Shown one piece after another: positions 27,601 through 34,245 of a DNA stretch of 64,000 nucleotides; positions within the stretch are counted from its first letter, which is position 1; each line of letters opens with the position of its first letter. The notes beneath the pieces are model-generated. The model saw only the letters and a program-made list of their open reading frames with translations, did not search any database and had not been told where the DNA came from. The position numbers were made by a program, and so were the translations under genes. Location of the stretch: NCBI GenBank assembly GCA_038501785.1, contig JBAMJR010000084.1, positions 4,602,501-4,666,500 of the forward strand, read 5' to 3'. Origin of the DNA: Myoxocephalus aenaeus (Eukaryota > Chordata > Actinopteri > Perciformes > Cottidae).

Positions 27601-29425
27601 AAGAGGATTCAGAAAGTAACTCGAAATGTCAAAGTCTTCCGTTAAGATAACATGGCGCATAATAACCAGAATGGTTGTATGATTACAGACTAACACACAC
27701 ACACGCACACACACACACACACACACTCGTAACCTGTTAGATCGGCCTGTAATCGGACTACATTTCCCTTCAATCCTTGAATTTCAAATGTCCCTGTAAC
27801 AGTGAGCAATACATAGTCTGTAGTCCTCAGTGCACATAACCATAAACGCCAGATAGCATATTTTATTTTATCTACCAGCATAAAACACGTTTACACCATT
27901 TTATATTTTATAATCAGCAACCTCATTAATACAGCCTTTTTCATGTGCAGATTGAAATGTTATTTTCTATCGTTTGACCGTGGTTGATAATAACTTTGCC
28001 ACACTTTAGAGTTGGGGAAATGATCTGTACTCGTATCGGAGTACTTTTAAGTGGCCTATGCTGTGCTGTTTTATGCATCATAAATATACAGGACAGCTTC
28101 ATGCGACAGGGCTGAAATGCAATAATAAGAGTAGTTATGAACAAGGAGCGGGCAACTCTGTCACAGGAAATACATGTGGAATGTAAGAAAGGCATATTTC
28201 AAAATGTGTGTGAAACACATTCAAGGTCCTTTTTTTAATAGATAGAAAAATGCGAGAGAGAAAAAAAAGCAATTTCCCAGATACTAAGGTGAGGGTTTCT
28301 AATTCACTGGTTCCCAACCTGGGGGTCTCGACCCCAACTAGGGGTCACAAGGGGGTTGCGAGGCCTTTCCAAGACAACTTTAAAAAAATATATATATATA
28401 TATATAGTTGGTCTATATCTCAGCATTTCACGTTGTGAAGAAGACTAGATTAAATTGTTATTTCTAAAGTTTGAATTATGATTTAAGATATAAACCATAG
28501 ACTGTATATAAGTCATCATGACGTCACCCATTGGTTTTGCCTTTTTTGCAACCGATGAACGGTGTTACCATAGTGACGTAGAGACGCAGCGGCAGCGACC
28601 TGTCAATCACAGTAAGCCCCGCCCTAAACCATCCCCTACTTTATGGTCTGTTTGACTCTAAATGGACCATCATTTACTAAATGAACATCATGCTGTATTG
28701 AAGAAGACTTGAAGCTAGAGATTGAGTCGTCATTTTCTATAGACTTCTATACAACCAGACGTCTATACAACCAGACTTCTTTTTGCAAGAAAAACACAGA
28801 ATTTGTCAGAAAAAAAGAAGAAGCCTATTAAGTATGAACGATTGTTTGAATAATTCAGTATAATATGAAGTCAGGGCTCCTCAAAGAAGGAGGTGGGAAC
28901 CACAAACCCAGAGGCGCCGCTGTCCGCTCCTTGTTCTTCTGACTGAGTATTAACCCAGAAAGCTTTTTCTGCCACATTGCTTTTCATCCTTCCACAGCTA
29001 CGTACAGTATATATCAGATCAAAGAAAATAAATAGTTTTGCTCGGTTGAAGAGTAGAAATATAGTAGAGCACCTAGAGGAGTGAGCCGCTAATCGCCAGC
29101 TAGCTCTGTGTCACTGAGAAGCAACGCACAGCTCGTCTCTTCTTTTCTATCATGTAGAGATTTGCACTCGATAATAAAGAGTTCCTTGCTTCTCAACCTC
29201 TTCTCGGCTGTGTTCTTCCTAATCTGTCGGGGGTGGGTTGATGAATCTGTGTCCGCATGGTCTTTTTCCTTCTCTCTTTCCACTTCTTTTTTTTTCCGTG
29301 TGTGTGATTTGACGACGAGGTCGTGGAACACGCCGGCTGTGGAACACTGCAGAGCTCCTGGAGGGGGAAGGATGCATGCATGGCTTTTGACCCTCCTTGG
29401 ATGATTACTCACAAGTACCGCCTCA

Positions 29426-29481
<56 letters not shown>

Positions 29482-32400
29482 CAGATAATAAGAGTCAAGA
29501 TCATTTGCAGGGTGATGGTACCAAACCCCTGAAGGAGCTTCTTACTGTGTGATTATTCCTGGTTGCACAGAAATGTTAACTCGCTGAAGAAGCACTTGAT
29601 ATTTTCAGACAGCGACACGGTGCATATTATAGAAATGACACATTTCACATTTCCCCATAAACGCCGCTGCTTTCAGTCTCAAAGAGATCGTCTCTGTCCT
29701 CCTCGGCTCTTCCATGTGCGTTGGTCTTTTCTTTCACTTTACTGAATTATATATTTTTAAATAATGATTAACCTTCACTGATCTATAAAAGCACTCTGCT
29801 GTGATTACTTTCATTGTCTGTTTATCTGCAGGTTATTTCCTCAATTCATCTTTTGCTCTGAAAATGATCTGTTCAAGATGTCTTCTTTTTTTTCTTCTTC
29901 TTCAAATGCAAAGATATTTGCTTCACTATCATAGAAGACATACAATAACCAGCAGCAACTATTCAAATCTGAACATGTATTATCAAAATGCTTGCAAATG
30001 TATTCAATACGAGTTGAATAACTGATTAATCAACTAATAGTTAAGCTGTAAAATCTAATTTTCCAAATAATATTAAACATCCAGGAGCTTTAAAACACAT
30101 GTTCAGACAAACAGAGGATTTGTGACTTAAAGGGCCAGTGTGTAGTATTTTGGGGGGATCTATTGGCAGAAATGGAAACATTTGACTAATATGTATGTTT
30201 TATTTGGTGTATATTATAATCACCTGAAACTAAGAGAGTTGGTTGCAATCTGCAACCTCGCCGCTAGATGGCGCTAAATCCCACACACTGGCCCCCGAAC
30301 AGGCTGAAACCATGTGTAATCCTGACTCCTGCTGTTCCAGGTGTTTGATTGGCAGGAGGAGCGACTCGCTGCCGAGGGCCAGAGCGACGAAGGGTGGCGT
30401 CAAGCGAAGGAGAGAGGGAGGATCCAGTCGCACGAGTGGACGACGGCCACGGCCACGCTCGTGCGAGAGGTACGGGAGCTGGACCTGGAGCCTCTGGACT
30501 ACGACCTGGACATCAGCCGGGAGGTCAGACATGAAACATGCAACAGATACTAGTCCTCTAAGATTGATTACATCTGCGCTTTAAAGTCATCATCTGTCGA
30601 TACATGATCATTCATGACAGACAGGCGTAAGCGTGAGTTATTCTCTCTACTTCCATACCTGTTTATCAGAAGAAATTATCATGAAATCGGCGGCCCAAAA
30701 AAAAGAGATGTAGAGTTCATGTGAGGGAATAGTCATTTTAACCCTCTGACCTCTTGTCTGTCAAACATTGGATTTTAAATGTGAAAATAAATGAAAAACA
30801 GGACTTTTCCTTTAAGTTTTAAACTGGCTTCTGTTATCTTTGTCAATCAGCAACCTTTCTTCAAATCCAACATGTGGTATATCCAGAACTTTCATTGCAT
30901 GGAAGTTTATAAAGTTCAATAACCGTACTTTTCGGGTTACAAGCCGCTCCTACGGCTGATCAGTGTCCCCGCTGTAGCAAGCTAGTAGCGCTGCTAGCTA
31001 GCGCTGCTAGTAGCGCTGCTAGCTAGCGCTTCTGCTGCTACCGGCCACTGCTGCTGCTACTGCCCGCGTCCCCTCTGCCCAAGTCGGGTGTCGAGCCTGG
31101 TCCCGCTACCTTCGGTGGTTTTCAGGGAGCTAGCGGAAGTTAGCGGGGAAGTGACGGAGCGCTAGCAGGAGCCCCAGCTGGCTACAGCGGGGAGCTGTCG
31201 GGGACACTGACCGAAGGTAGTAGCGGCTTATAACCCGAAAAGTACGGAAAATCTATTTAAAACCAATTTATTTTTATTAATTAAAAAAAATGACAAGTTA
31301 GATTTATTGTGAAGGGATGTTTGACACCACTTCCTTCCTCTTTGTTCACGCTGGATGTTTTCTAAGCTTCTGTTTATTAACACAGCCATGAAGGGAAAGG
31401 TCCCACATGTTACCAGACAAATGACCTCACACCTGTTGTATTCCTCCCAATACAAATGGACAAACTGCAGGAAGCTCAAATTGAACTGTCTGTCATGTAC
31501 CAATGTCGTGCAGCTGTCCAAACCGAGGAAGGTCCCCATCCCAGAGCGCTACGTGGAGTCCGACCCCGACGAGCCTCTGAGCCCAGAGGAGCTGCAGGAG
31601 CGCTGCCGCCGGGCCGAGCGCATGAAGAACCTCTTGGCCAAGTCCAGGTACGCAAACCGTGATGCATAAATATACTGCGTTTCTTTAGCTGGATAGTATA
31701 CACTGATGCACATAAAGTGAGTGCATTTAAGATCTACTGGTTTGCGTCCCGTCGCTAGTTTTCGGAACATACGGCCGGCGGCGCCGATGGACTTCAGCGA
31801 TCTGGACTCGGCTCTGCAGCAGCAGGAGCGGATCATGAACGCGTCCCACGCTCTGGCCTCCGAGGCCTCGCGCAAGAGCAAGCTGGTCGCAGGTCAGTGC
31901 GCCCGCCTCCATTGACGCGACGAGTCACCGACGACTCCGTGAGCGTCGAACCATCACAGCGACGGCTCTCTGCGAACCCCGATGCTCGCCTTTTATCATC
32001 ATCCAACTCAGGCCTCATTAAATGGTGGAGGCCAACCAGAATGTCCTCACATGTAGGAGATGACTTATTGTTTTACACTTACTTTAAAACACATCATATT
32101 TGAGCCAGGACTCCTCTCTTCAATTCTATTCTATTCTATTTGTACAGCCCAAATTCACAAATGTGCCTCAGAGGGCTGTAAAGCATGACATCCTGGCCTT
32201 GGACCCTCGCATCGTAAAACGAGGGGTCATCAGGGTTCACCTCTTATCTGAGTTTGTTCTGCTTTGTTGGGCCTCACTGTTGAGCTTTGTGTATAAAGTT
32301 ATTCAAATTACAACATATGCCAATACATATGACAGAAAGGATGCTTAGAGTGAAAGCAGTAGTAGCACAAAACAGATTTCACTGTGATTAAATGTGTTTC

Positions 32401-32491
32401 ATTTAAAGACGTTTGACCCTATAACCCAAAATAAAAACCTTCTTCTTCCCTGTGTGTTTCCTCCTCAGCCAAAGCTGCCGCGCAGCACTGA
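75..32491 (+). CDS. plekha7: plekha7, 3' part: PH-domain junction scaffold (21 exons in window)
   Basis: Joined exons: 75-175, 10382-10563, 13292-13846, 14133-14667, 16097-16180, 16614-16859, 18536-18589, 19904-19969, 22484-22564, 22861-23010, 23364-23465, 23645-23756, 23978-24108, 24218-24412, 24543-24639, 25468-25559, 26371-26646, 30341-30523, 31514-31647, 31759-31892, 32469-32491. All phases agree, giving 1176 residues plus TGA. Order of parts: second half of the PH domain (residues 1-93), a long Pro/Arg-rich linker (94-457), a helical coiled-coil block (568-755), a Pro-rich block, a basic MKRHQRALVRERKR segment, and a C-terminal helical region ending SKLVAAKAAAQH. Recalled human PLEKHA7 blocks recur in order, for example YYFSADTQEDM, TVWQLYEWQQR, SVPPSP, LKKDLEYLDLK, SVRGLKRQSDERKRDRE and LEPLDYDLDISRE. 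Known role: a zonula adherens scaffold that binds p120-catenin, paracingulin and PDZD11 and tethers microtubule minus ends through CAMSAP3. The PH domain binds phosphoinositides. The WW domains are upstream of the window. The a or b teleost paralogue cannot be decided here. Confidence 0.96.
263..291. repeat. (GT)n microsatellite
   Basis: Uninterrupted GT dinucleotides in the first intron, about 90 bp downstream of exon A. Confidence 0.95.
5760..5895 (+). repeat. LINE-type 3' tail fragment
   Basis: It ends in a stretch like GTAAAGCGCAATACAAAATA followed by short ATT repeats. That is the pattern of 5'-truncated L2/CR1-type LINE tails common in fish. The left limit is approximate and the family is assigned from memory. 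Confidence 0.5.
6320..6580 (-). mobile_element. Dispersed MITE-like repeat, family A (GGGACAT ends), minus copy
   Basis: Read on the minus strand it begins CCTTAAAGGAGACAT, passes TTCTACTAGAACATGTTTAC, and contains a segment meaning AAAGGTAGTTCTCAAG. The second copy at 58724-58958 shares the same blocks, including ACATGTTTACATGCTTT and GGTAGTCCTCAAG. I recall this as a very common percomorph repeat. The distal boundary is unclear, and sequence to about 6010 may belong to the same insertion. Confidence 0.6.
7846..7935 (+). mobile_element. Partial MITE, family B (GGGCCAGTGTGTAG type)
   Basis: It starts TTAAAGGGCCGGCGTGCAG and continues TTTTAGGGGAATCTATGAG. It aligns by eye with the first 90 bases of the complete copy at 30131-30296. 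The other terminal repeat is missing, so this is a truncated copy. Confidence 0.5.
8017..9226. repeat. GACA/GGTA tetranucleotide-based array, ~1.2 kb
   Basis: Imperfect mixtures of GACA and GGTA (CAGACAGGTAGACAGA and similar), with occasional GCAGGTAG, AAGC and GATA variants. No unit has an odd length, so frames stay open: the minus strand has a 451-codon stop-free run of Cys, Leu, Ser, Val, Tyr and Pro. It is simple repeat DNA in an intron, not a gene. Confidence 0.97.
9483..9517. repeat. (TAATA)n pentanucleotide run
   Basis: About seven TAATA units in a row, ending ATATATAATC. Confidence 0.9.
10382..10563 (+). CDS. plekha7: plekha7 exon B (PH domain, C half)
   Basis: The acceptor is CCGTATAG after a (TC)n tract and the donor is ATCAG|GTAGGG. 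It starts in phase 0 and ends with two bases of an Arg codon. It encodes ASHTGMRSYIYKQSS, then SQAEHTGMRTYYFSADTQED, then the terminal helix with its Trp (TWLRAMNQATRM). The two HTGMR motifs 25 residues apart also occur in the human protein as I recall it. Confidence 0.95.
10572..10614. repeat. (CA)n next to a 5' splice site
   Basis: Twenty-one CA units start eight bases downstream of the exon B donor GTAGGGACG. Confidence 0.96.
10915..11060 (+). repeat. LINE-type 3' tail fragment
   Basis: It contains TTGGCCAGGTCTCCCT, ATCTCAATGGGTCTTCCTGG and TTGAATAAAGGTTTAAATA followed by A-rich sequence. I recall this as a very common teleost LINE 3' end. Confidence 0.6.
11156..11240. repeat. (CA)n microsatellite, 85 bp
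   Basis: Pure CA dinucleotides, likely polymorphic. Confidence 0.97.
11440..11720 (-). repeat. LINE-type 3' end, family D (copy 1)
   Basis: It shares AGATAAT, TATTAGTCCCGCAGTGGGGA, AAT.GCAGGATTACAGCAGCC and AAGTAATATAAATAAA with the copies at 14752-14995 and 34246-34430. Read on the minus strand it ends GGGACTAATA...GATTATCTTATT, an AATAAA-like end with a short repeat tail. The minus strand is therefore the element's sense strand. Confidence 0.6.
13292..13846 (+). CDS. plekha7: plekha7 exon C (Pro/Ala-rich linker)
   Basis: The acceptor is CTCTCAACAG and the donor is AAAGG|GTGGGT. One base completes the split Arg codon and two bases of a Gly codon are left over. It opens PSDQFETFNLLQQRAVPQAN, with AVPQANH also in the human protein, and ends STLEQVEQWVKVQKAEHKG. 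The exon is very GC-rich at third positions compared with its AT-rich flanks, so both strands carry long open frames. Only the + frame matches the family. Confidence 0.93.
14133..14667 (+). CDS. plekha7: plekha7 exon D (YKYAQDR and VWQLYEWQQR block)
   Basis: The acceptor is GGTCAACAG and the donor is CTCAAG|GTAAGA. It contains DAYQTLPKTPRHSP, GEYKYAQDRLSHF, TVWQLYEWQQRHQYRHGSPT, CVSVPPSPADIPPPGLP and RRPHTPADRVTVRP. These are the signature blocks of PLEKHA5, 6 and 7. It ends SPRRAKSQLLK in phase 0. It is GC-rich like exon C. Confidence 0.95.
14668..16096 (+). other. plekha7 intron D-E
   Basis: Holds a family D LINE tail (14752-14995). The rest is unique AT-rich sequence with a short (TA)n at 16018-16030. 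No exon was recognised. Confidence 0.8.
14752..14995 (-). repeat. LINE-type 3' end, family D (copy 2)
   Basis: (AAGAT)n on the left, then AATCCTTTATTAGTCCCGCA, GTGGGGAAATTACAGGATTA, CAGCAGCCTTGCTCACAAGT and an A-rich body. It is nearly identical to copy 3 at 34246-34430. The minus strand is the sense strand of the element. Confidence 0.7.
16097..16180 (+). CDS. plekha7: plekha7 exon E (DRRSMP exon)
   Basis: The acceptor is GTTGTCAG and the donor is AAAACG|GTACGT. It has 28 codons in phase 0: AATIDRRSMPASGYITHTVS then APSLHGKT. Human PLEKHA7 has the equivalent DRRSMPSMGYMTHTVSAPS segment. Confidence 0.94.
16181..16613 (+). other. plekha7 intron E-F
   Basis: Unique sequence. There is a short tandem GGAAGTAAGGAAGTCAGGAA stretch near 16320. 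No gene was seen. Confidence 0.7.
16614..16859 (+). CDS. plekha7: plekha7 exon F (PEELTLLLIQLRR), possible cassette exon
   Basis: The acceptor is CCCCGGCAG and the donor is ATGCAG|GTGGGC. It has 82 codons, phase 0 at both ends. It encodes PEELTLLLIQLRRHQAKMAS, RHHALAQLQRLNG, a TTTTTT run and a Ser/Pro-rich tail. A closely similar helical segment is known to me from PLEKHA5 and PLEKHA6; it is absent from the 1121-aa human PLEKHA7 isoform as I recall it. A second in-frame donor, CAC|GTGAGC at 16820/16821, would shorten the exon by 13 codons. Confidence 0.82.
17297..17541. mobile_element. hAT-type MITE, 245 bp, with 8-bp target duplication
   Basis: The ends are CAGTGGTTCTCAACC and GAGAACCACTG, inverted copies of each other. 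Both flanks carry GTCTAGAT (17289-17296 and 17542-17549), the 8-bp duplication expected of hAT elements. The inside is AT-rich and has no coding capacity. It resembles the widespread GTGGTTCTCAACC hAT MITEs of vertebrates. Confidence 0.88.
18396..18428. repeat. (GT)n microsatellite
   Basis: Pure GT dinucleotides about 110 bp upstream of exon G. Confidence 0.95.
18536..18589 (+). CDS. plekha7: plekha7 exon G (LKKDLEYLDLK)
   Basis: The acceptor is CCCATCTAG and the donor is CTGAAG|GTGAGA. It has 18 codons, phase 0: SDDTYMLLKKDLEYLDLK. This is nearly the same as the human block and opens the coiled-coil region. Confidence 0.95.
18590..19903 (+). other. plekha7 intron G-H
   Basis: Several GT and GA tracts (18858-18902, 19019-19110, 19450-19489). 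Otherwise unique sequence. Confidence 0.8.
19450..19489. repeat. (GA)n microsatellite
   Basis: Pure GA dinucleotides, preceded by an imperfect stretch. Confidence 0.95.
19904..19969 (+). CDS. plekha7: plekha7 exon H
   Basis: The acceptor is CGTTTCTAG and the donor is GTGGAC|GTAAGT. It has 22 codons, phase 0: VAGSQTLKESGKPVKVAESD then VD. The human counterpart contains KPVKIAESDTD. Confidence 0.92.
20130..20461 (+). mobile_element. TA-flanked MITE family 'CCGTA', copy 1 (332 bp)
   Basis: The ends are CCGTACTTTTCGGGTTATAA and its exact inverse, each flanked by TA, the Tc1/mariner-type duplication. Inside are GCTAGC-rich tandem motifs (GCGCTGCTAGCTAGC), CTGCTGCTACTGC repeats, and a fixed core (CCCAAGTCGGGTGTCGAGCC). 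The sub-terminal CAGTGTCCCCGCTGTAGC is also inverted at the far side. It has no coding capacity. Confidence 0.92.
20577..21549. mobile_element. hAT-type MITE interrupted by a CCGTA MITE
   Basis: The ends are GGTAGCACTTTATAATAAC and the inverse of GGTCGCACTTTATAATAAC. Both flanks carry GAATTACA (20569-20576 and 21550-21557), an 8-bp hAT-size target duplication. The CCGTA copy at 20598-20941 sits 19 bases inside the left end, at a TA. The remaining body is about 627 bp, AT-rich and non-coding. Confidence 0.85.
20598..20941 (-). mobile_element. TA-flanked MITE family 'CCGTA', copy 2 (344 bp)
   Basis: Reverse-complement orientation to copy 1 and nearly identical to it: a few substitutions plus one extra CTGCTACTGCC-type unit. 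TA flanks lie at 20596-20597 and 20942-20943. Confidence 0.93.
22283..22318. repeat. (TA)n microsatellite
   Basis: Pure TA dinucleotides. Confidence 0.95.
22484..22564 (+). CDS. plekha7: plekha7 exon I (coiled coil)
   Basis: The acceptor is CCCTTGCAG and the donor is GACAAG|GTGCGC. It has 27 codons, phase 0: VKLSRLCEQDKILKDLEARI then SSLKEDK. It is heptad-like and matches the human VKLSIFCEQDRVLQDLE block. Confidence 0.95.
22861..23010 (+). CDS. plekha7: plekha7 exon J (coiled coil)
   Basis: The acceptor is TCCCCCTCAG and the donor is TCCACG|GTATAT. It has 50 codons, phase 0, including DKLESVLDVSHHQMEQY and KIAYQQRLLQEDLVSIRAQI. The match to human across the coiled coil is very strong. Confidence 0.95.
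23011..23363 (+). other. plekha7 intron J-K with long GT run
   Basis: A (GT)38 run followed directly by (CA)6 occupies 23211-23297, about 70 bases before the acceptor. Nothing else was seen. Confidence 0.85.
23211..23297. repeat. (GT)n(CA)n microsatellite
   Basis: A long GT run joined to a short CA run, so the 3' end can pair with the GT run as a hairpin. Confidence 0.95.
23364..23465 (+). CDS. plekha7: plekha7 exon K (coiled coil)
   Basis: The acceptor is GTGATGCAG and the donor is CCTCAG|GTGAGA. It has 34 codons, phase 0: EMAHAWDEYGTLERSVEQLR then TALQAHMNHSATPQ. Confidence 0.95.
23645..23756 (+). CDS. plekha7: plekha7 exon L (LWRIEDV block)
   Basis: The acceptor is AACTGCAG and the donor is CCCAG|GTCGGT. 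It begins in phase 0 and leaves one base of a Glu codon. It encodes QEKAEMKRELWRIEDVMGGL and SASKANYKITIDSVQNP. The human equivalent is DLWRIEDVTAGLSANKENF. Confidence 0.95.
23978..24108 (+). CDS. plekha7: plekha7 exon M (Pro-rich)
   Basis: The acceptor is CTCCCACCAG and the donor is AAGTGG|GTGAGT. Two bases complete a Glu codon, then RKLVPSVSDPAVPSFSTEV and a Pro/Ser-rich stretch ending TVPKW. Human has ERKTVPLFPHPPVPSLSTSE. Confidence 0.9.
24218..24412 (+). CDS. plekha7: plekha7 exon N (SVRGLKRQSDERKRDRE)
   Basis: The acceptor is CCGTCACAG and the donor is TGTCAG|GTATTC. It has 65 codons, phase 0: AEDSAPPRPPLPRLYDYEET, PPVVPPLPKEASVIRHMS, VRGLKRQSDERKRDRE and VANGDCQ. The basic block is almost invariant in PLEKHA7. 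Confidence 0.96.
24543..24639 (+). CDS. plekha7: plekha7 exon O
   Basis: The acceptor is GGTTCCAG and the donor is CAAAG|GTATCT. It encodes ADLRSYLSEPELPGLSQQSA then ASDGDYQSFQGK, leaving one base of a Gly codon. Human has VELRSYVSEPELATLSG. A (CA)n tract starts 15 bases past the donor. Confidence 0.94.
24640..25467 (+). other. plekha7 intron O-P
   Basis: A (CA)n tract lies at 24654-24687. The rest is AT-rich unique sequence. Confidence 0.8.
24654..24687. repeat. (CA)n next to a 5' splice site
   Basis: Seventeen CA units start 15 bases downstream of the exon O donor. Confidence 0.95.
25468..25559 (+). CDS. plekha7: plekha7 exon P
   Basis: The acceptor is GTCCACCAG and the donor is GCCAGG|GTGAGT. 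Two bases complete a Gly codon, then LSGCSFLPNQSNSIASYVTL and RRGPGSSAAR. Human has STIAPYVTLRRGLNAESSK. Confidence 0.93.
25560..26370 (+). other. plekha7 intron P-Q
   Basis: Contains the shortest CCGTA MITE (25885-26100). The rest is unique. Confidence 0.8.
25885..26100 (+). mobile_element. TA-flanked MITE family 'CCGTA', copy 3 (216 bp)
   Basis: The ends are CCGTAAAAGTCGGGTTACAA and its inverse. TA flanks lie at 25883-25884 and 26101-26102. It lacks the CCCAAGTCGGGTGTCGAGCC core of the longer copies, so it is an internal-deletion derivative. Confidence 0.9.
26371..26646 (+). CDS. plekha7: plekha7 exon Q (MTAEEQLERMKRHQ)
   Basis: The acceptor is CCCGTCTCAG, with a tandem CAGCAG that allows a start at 26371 or 26374. 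The donor is GCCTCC|GTACGT. It has 92 codons, phase 0: QERPKSALERLSSPTEA, GRMTAEEQLERMKRHQRALV, RERKRNLSQGER and a Ser-rich tail. Human has PKSALERLYSGDHQ and MSAEEQLERMKRHQKALVRE. If the donor is not used, the frame continues 30 codons to a stop at 26734-26736. Confidence 0.94.
28308..28370. mobile_element. hAT-type MITE end fragment
   Basis: CACTGGTTCCCAACCTGGGG followed by TCTCGACCCCAACTAGGGGT and GGGGGTTGCGAGGCC. It resembles the common GGTTCCCAACC hAT MITEs. The far end was not found. Confidence 0.5.
28494..28800 (+). repeat. Dispersed teleost repeat (GACTGTATATAAG type)
   Basis: CATAGACTGTATATAAGTCA, GACGTCACCCATTGGTTTTG and CTATAGACTTCTATACAACC recall a widespread percomorph repeat. 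A short internal duplication, TCTATACAACCAGACGTC / TCTATACAACCAGACTTC, lies near 28748-28782. The family is assigned from memory and the limits are approximate. Confidence 0.4.
29428..29475. repeat. (CA)n microsatellite
   Basis: Pure CA dinucleotides. Confidence 0.95.
30131..30296. mobile_element. MITE family B (GGGCCAGTGTGTAG), complete copy
   Basis: The ends are AGGGCCAGTGTGTAG and CCACACACTGGCCC, which are inverted. It contains the typical CGCTAGATGGCGCTAAATCC and a palindrome GGTTGCAATCTGCAACC. A common percomorph MITE as I recall. It ends 44 bases before the exon R acceptor. Confidence 0.75.
30341..30523 (+). CDS. plekha7: plekha7 exon R (LEPLDYDLDISRE)
   Basis: The acceptor is GCTGTTCCAG and the donor is CGGGAG|GTCAGA. 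It has 61 codons, phase 0: VFDWQEERLAAEGQSDEGWR, a basic and Thr-rich middle, and VRELDLEPLDYDLDISRE. The last 13 residues are identical to human as recalled. Confidence 0.95.
30524..31513 (+). other. plekha7 intron R-S
   Basis: Contains CCGTA MITE copy 4 (30923-31247). The rest is AT-rich and unique. Confidence 0.8.
30923..31247 (+). mobile_element. TA-flanked MITE family 'CCGTA', copy 4 (325 bp)
   Basis: The ends are CCGTACTTTTCGGGTTACAA and the inverse of CCGTACTTTTCGGGTTATAA. The body is nearly the same as copies 1 and 2. The flanks read AA on both sides instead of TA, so the expected duplication is altered here. Confidence 0.9.
31514..31647 (+). CDS. plekha7: plekha7 exon S (VPIPERYVE)
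   Basis: The acceptor is GTCGTGCAG and the donor is TCCAG|GTACGC. It encodes LSKPRKVPIPERYVESDPDE, PLSPEELQERCRRAERMKNL and LAKS, leaving two bases of a Ser codon. Human has VSIPERYVELDPEEP. Confidence 0.96.
31759..31892 (+). CDS. plekha7: plekha7 exon T (C-terminal helix)
   Basis: The acceptor is CGTCGCTAG and the donor is GTCGCAG|GTCAGT. It encodes SFRNIRPAAPMDFSDLDSAL, QQQERIMNASHALASEASRK and SKLVA. If the donor were ignored the frame would run GQCARLH to a stop at 31913-31915. Confidence 0.95.
31893..32468 (+). other. plekha7 last intron
   Basis: Contains a minus-oriented repeat of family C (about 32112-32235) with an ATTCT tail. Otherwise unique. Confidence 0.75.
32112..32235 (-). repeat. 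LINE/SINE-type 3' end, family C (copy 1)
   Basis: On the minus strand it reads CAGCCCTCTGAGGCACATTT, GTGAATTTGGGCTGTACAAA and then an AATAG tail. It shares CCCTCTGAGGCAAATTTGTG and GGGCT.T.CAAAATAAA blocks with the copies at about 37240-37502 and 53195-53312. Confidence 0.6.
32469..32491 (+). CDS. plekha7: plekha7 terminal coding exon
   Basis: The acceptor is TTCCTCCTCAG after a long pyrimidine tract. Two bases complete an Ala codon, then KAAAQH and TGA. The phase fits exon T. Confidence 0.88.
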
Positions 32492-33230
32492 CCCACAGAC
32501 GCACAACGCAACACAACGCAACACAGCAGAAGGAAGCGGACCGAGTCACACAGCCAACTCACTGATTCACGTGTAACAAATCTATTCATGAGTGAGCACA
32601 AGACACATTTCTGGAGTTTTGATTCCTTGTTTTGAAATAGAATCATTTCTTGCTACTGCACAATTAAGCAATAATAATTTATAACACGAGTGAACTGTTT
32701 TTTTTTTTTTTTTTAATCTGCAATTAGCTGTTTTGTAGTTTTTACGAGTGAAAAGAAAGCCGACGTGCTCCGACTACCGGAGGAATGTTCTGACGTCTTA
32801 TTTATTACATTGTTTTGGCTTAACATGCTTTTTCAACTTCTACTGTACATTTTCTAAATAACTGTGATCACGGTCCTCTCAATCAACTAAAATGCATTAT
32901 GATATAATATGAATTAAAACAAGTTAATTATTTGGTGTCTTTTCCCTTATTACTTATTGTAATACATGTTTCTCAGTCATACTTAAACTAATTTGTCAGA
33001 AGGTAAATAGATTAGAGCATAAAGTAACAGAACAATATAATCCTTCTATCAGGATGGACAGAAGAGATGTCATGTGACCAGAATGAACAACGTTCATATG
33101 CACACATTCAATGCATATGTGAATTATTCATATCATGAGAGTAGGCATGCTGGAAGAGTTACAACTACCAAAAATAACAGCAACAGCGGATGTAATGGAA
33201 TAATAATGATAATAAAAGCACTATTTATTG
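32492..33230 (+). other. plekha7 3' untranslated region (probable)
   Basis: ATTAAA at 32913-32918 is followed by a T/G-rich stretch (TTTGGTGTCTTTTCCC). A second candidate, AATAAA, lies at 33211-33216. The true end is not decidable from sequence alone. Confidence 0.55.
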
Positions 33231-33345
33231 CAATATAACTAATAATAACATTGATAATAGCAGGAGCTGTCGGGCAGGACTACAGCAGGATGCAGGACCC
33301 GGGTCCAGATAAAACCAGGATCCATGTAAACCTCAAAGAGAAAGC

Positions 33346-33530
33346 GTGTGTGTGTGTGTGTGTGTGTGTGTTTTAATGAGAAACGACCAGTGGTGAGACA
33401 TTCCCTTCTTACATCATGCAAAATATGAGCACAGAGAAAATAGTCTTCAATGCATTTGGTAAAACTGTTCAAAAACACGCTATATTTAAAATACATATAA
33501 ATATATTTACATAAACAAACAAACATTACG
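33346..33530. repeat. Duplicated block, copy 1 (GT run plus ~160 bp)
   Basis: From the GT run through TTTTAATGAGAAACGACCAG to ACAAACAAACATTACG. It is almost base-for-base the same as 39742-39991 apart from the GT length and about one substitution (CATGCA versus CATTCA). Confidence 0.92.
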
Positions 33531-33687
33531 GTTTAAGTATAACAGTCAGACGTGTGCTGCTCGTGCACTGAGGTCAGGATCACGTTCATCTAGTCACGTT
33601 TCATTTAGACAGTCACAGGAAACTCAAGCCAACTAATCCTGAACTTTGAATGGTTTTTAGCTATGGACAGGTTGCTTCTGTGTTGTG

Positions 33688-33688
<1 letters not shown>

Positions 33689-33747
<59 letters not shown>
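33689..33747. repeat. (TA)n microsatellite
   Basis: Pure TA dinucleotides. Confidence 0.95.
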
Positions 33748-33750
<3 letters not shown>

Positions 33751-34245
33751 CACAGTGTTTCATCATGCAGAGAAAAACATGGACCACAATCCATTCTACC
33801 CGTCCGCTCCTCCGGTTTTCAGACCTGTTAGTGAGAAGAATGTGAAAGAAAAAGTAAAGTTCTCTTCATCTAAAGCAAACAAGCGAATGTTCCCTGAAGC
33901 TCAGCGTGCAGGAAACGACACAACGACATCACAGTCTGTCATTAGGATTCATTCTTCTGGAACAATTGTATCCGTGACAATTTGTTTTGCAATCTGGAGA
34001 GCGACATTTCTACCATCAAGTCAGTTATAGACGTGACACACATTAAAACAATCATGACCCTCTCAGCATCTTCCTTGAAGCCATGACGAAGCTCCATGGA
34101 CGCGTCACTTCTCATGGACACGCAGGTAACTGAGAGGCCTCCCAGAATCCTTTGTGGTCTCCTTGCCGGCGTCCATTTAGAAGGGACCAACACTTACGTA
34201 TATGTAGAAGTATATGAACCCAAAAAGTCTAACAATCATTCGGGC

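Larger units (their letters stand above)
26647..30340 (+). other. plekha7 intron Q-R, 3.7 kb
   Basis: The first ~700 bases read like a 3' untranslated region after the read-through stop. Then come a CA tract (27693-27726), a repeat with GGTTCCCAACCTGGGGGTC (about 28308-28370), a dispersed repeat at about 28494-28800, a CA tract (29428-29475) and a family B MITE (30131-30296). Confidence 0.75.

Noticed and set aside
31893..31915. Alternative plekha7 C-terminus GQCARLH by reading past the exon T donor
   Set aside because: The donor GTCAGT and the in-phase terminal exon at 32469 are the better model; the read-through is possible but unsupported.
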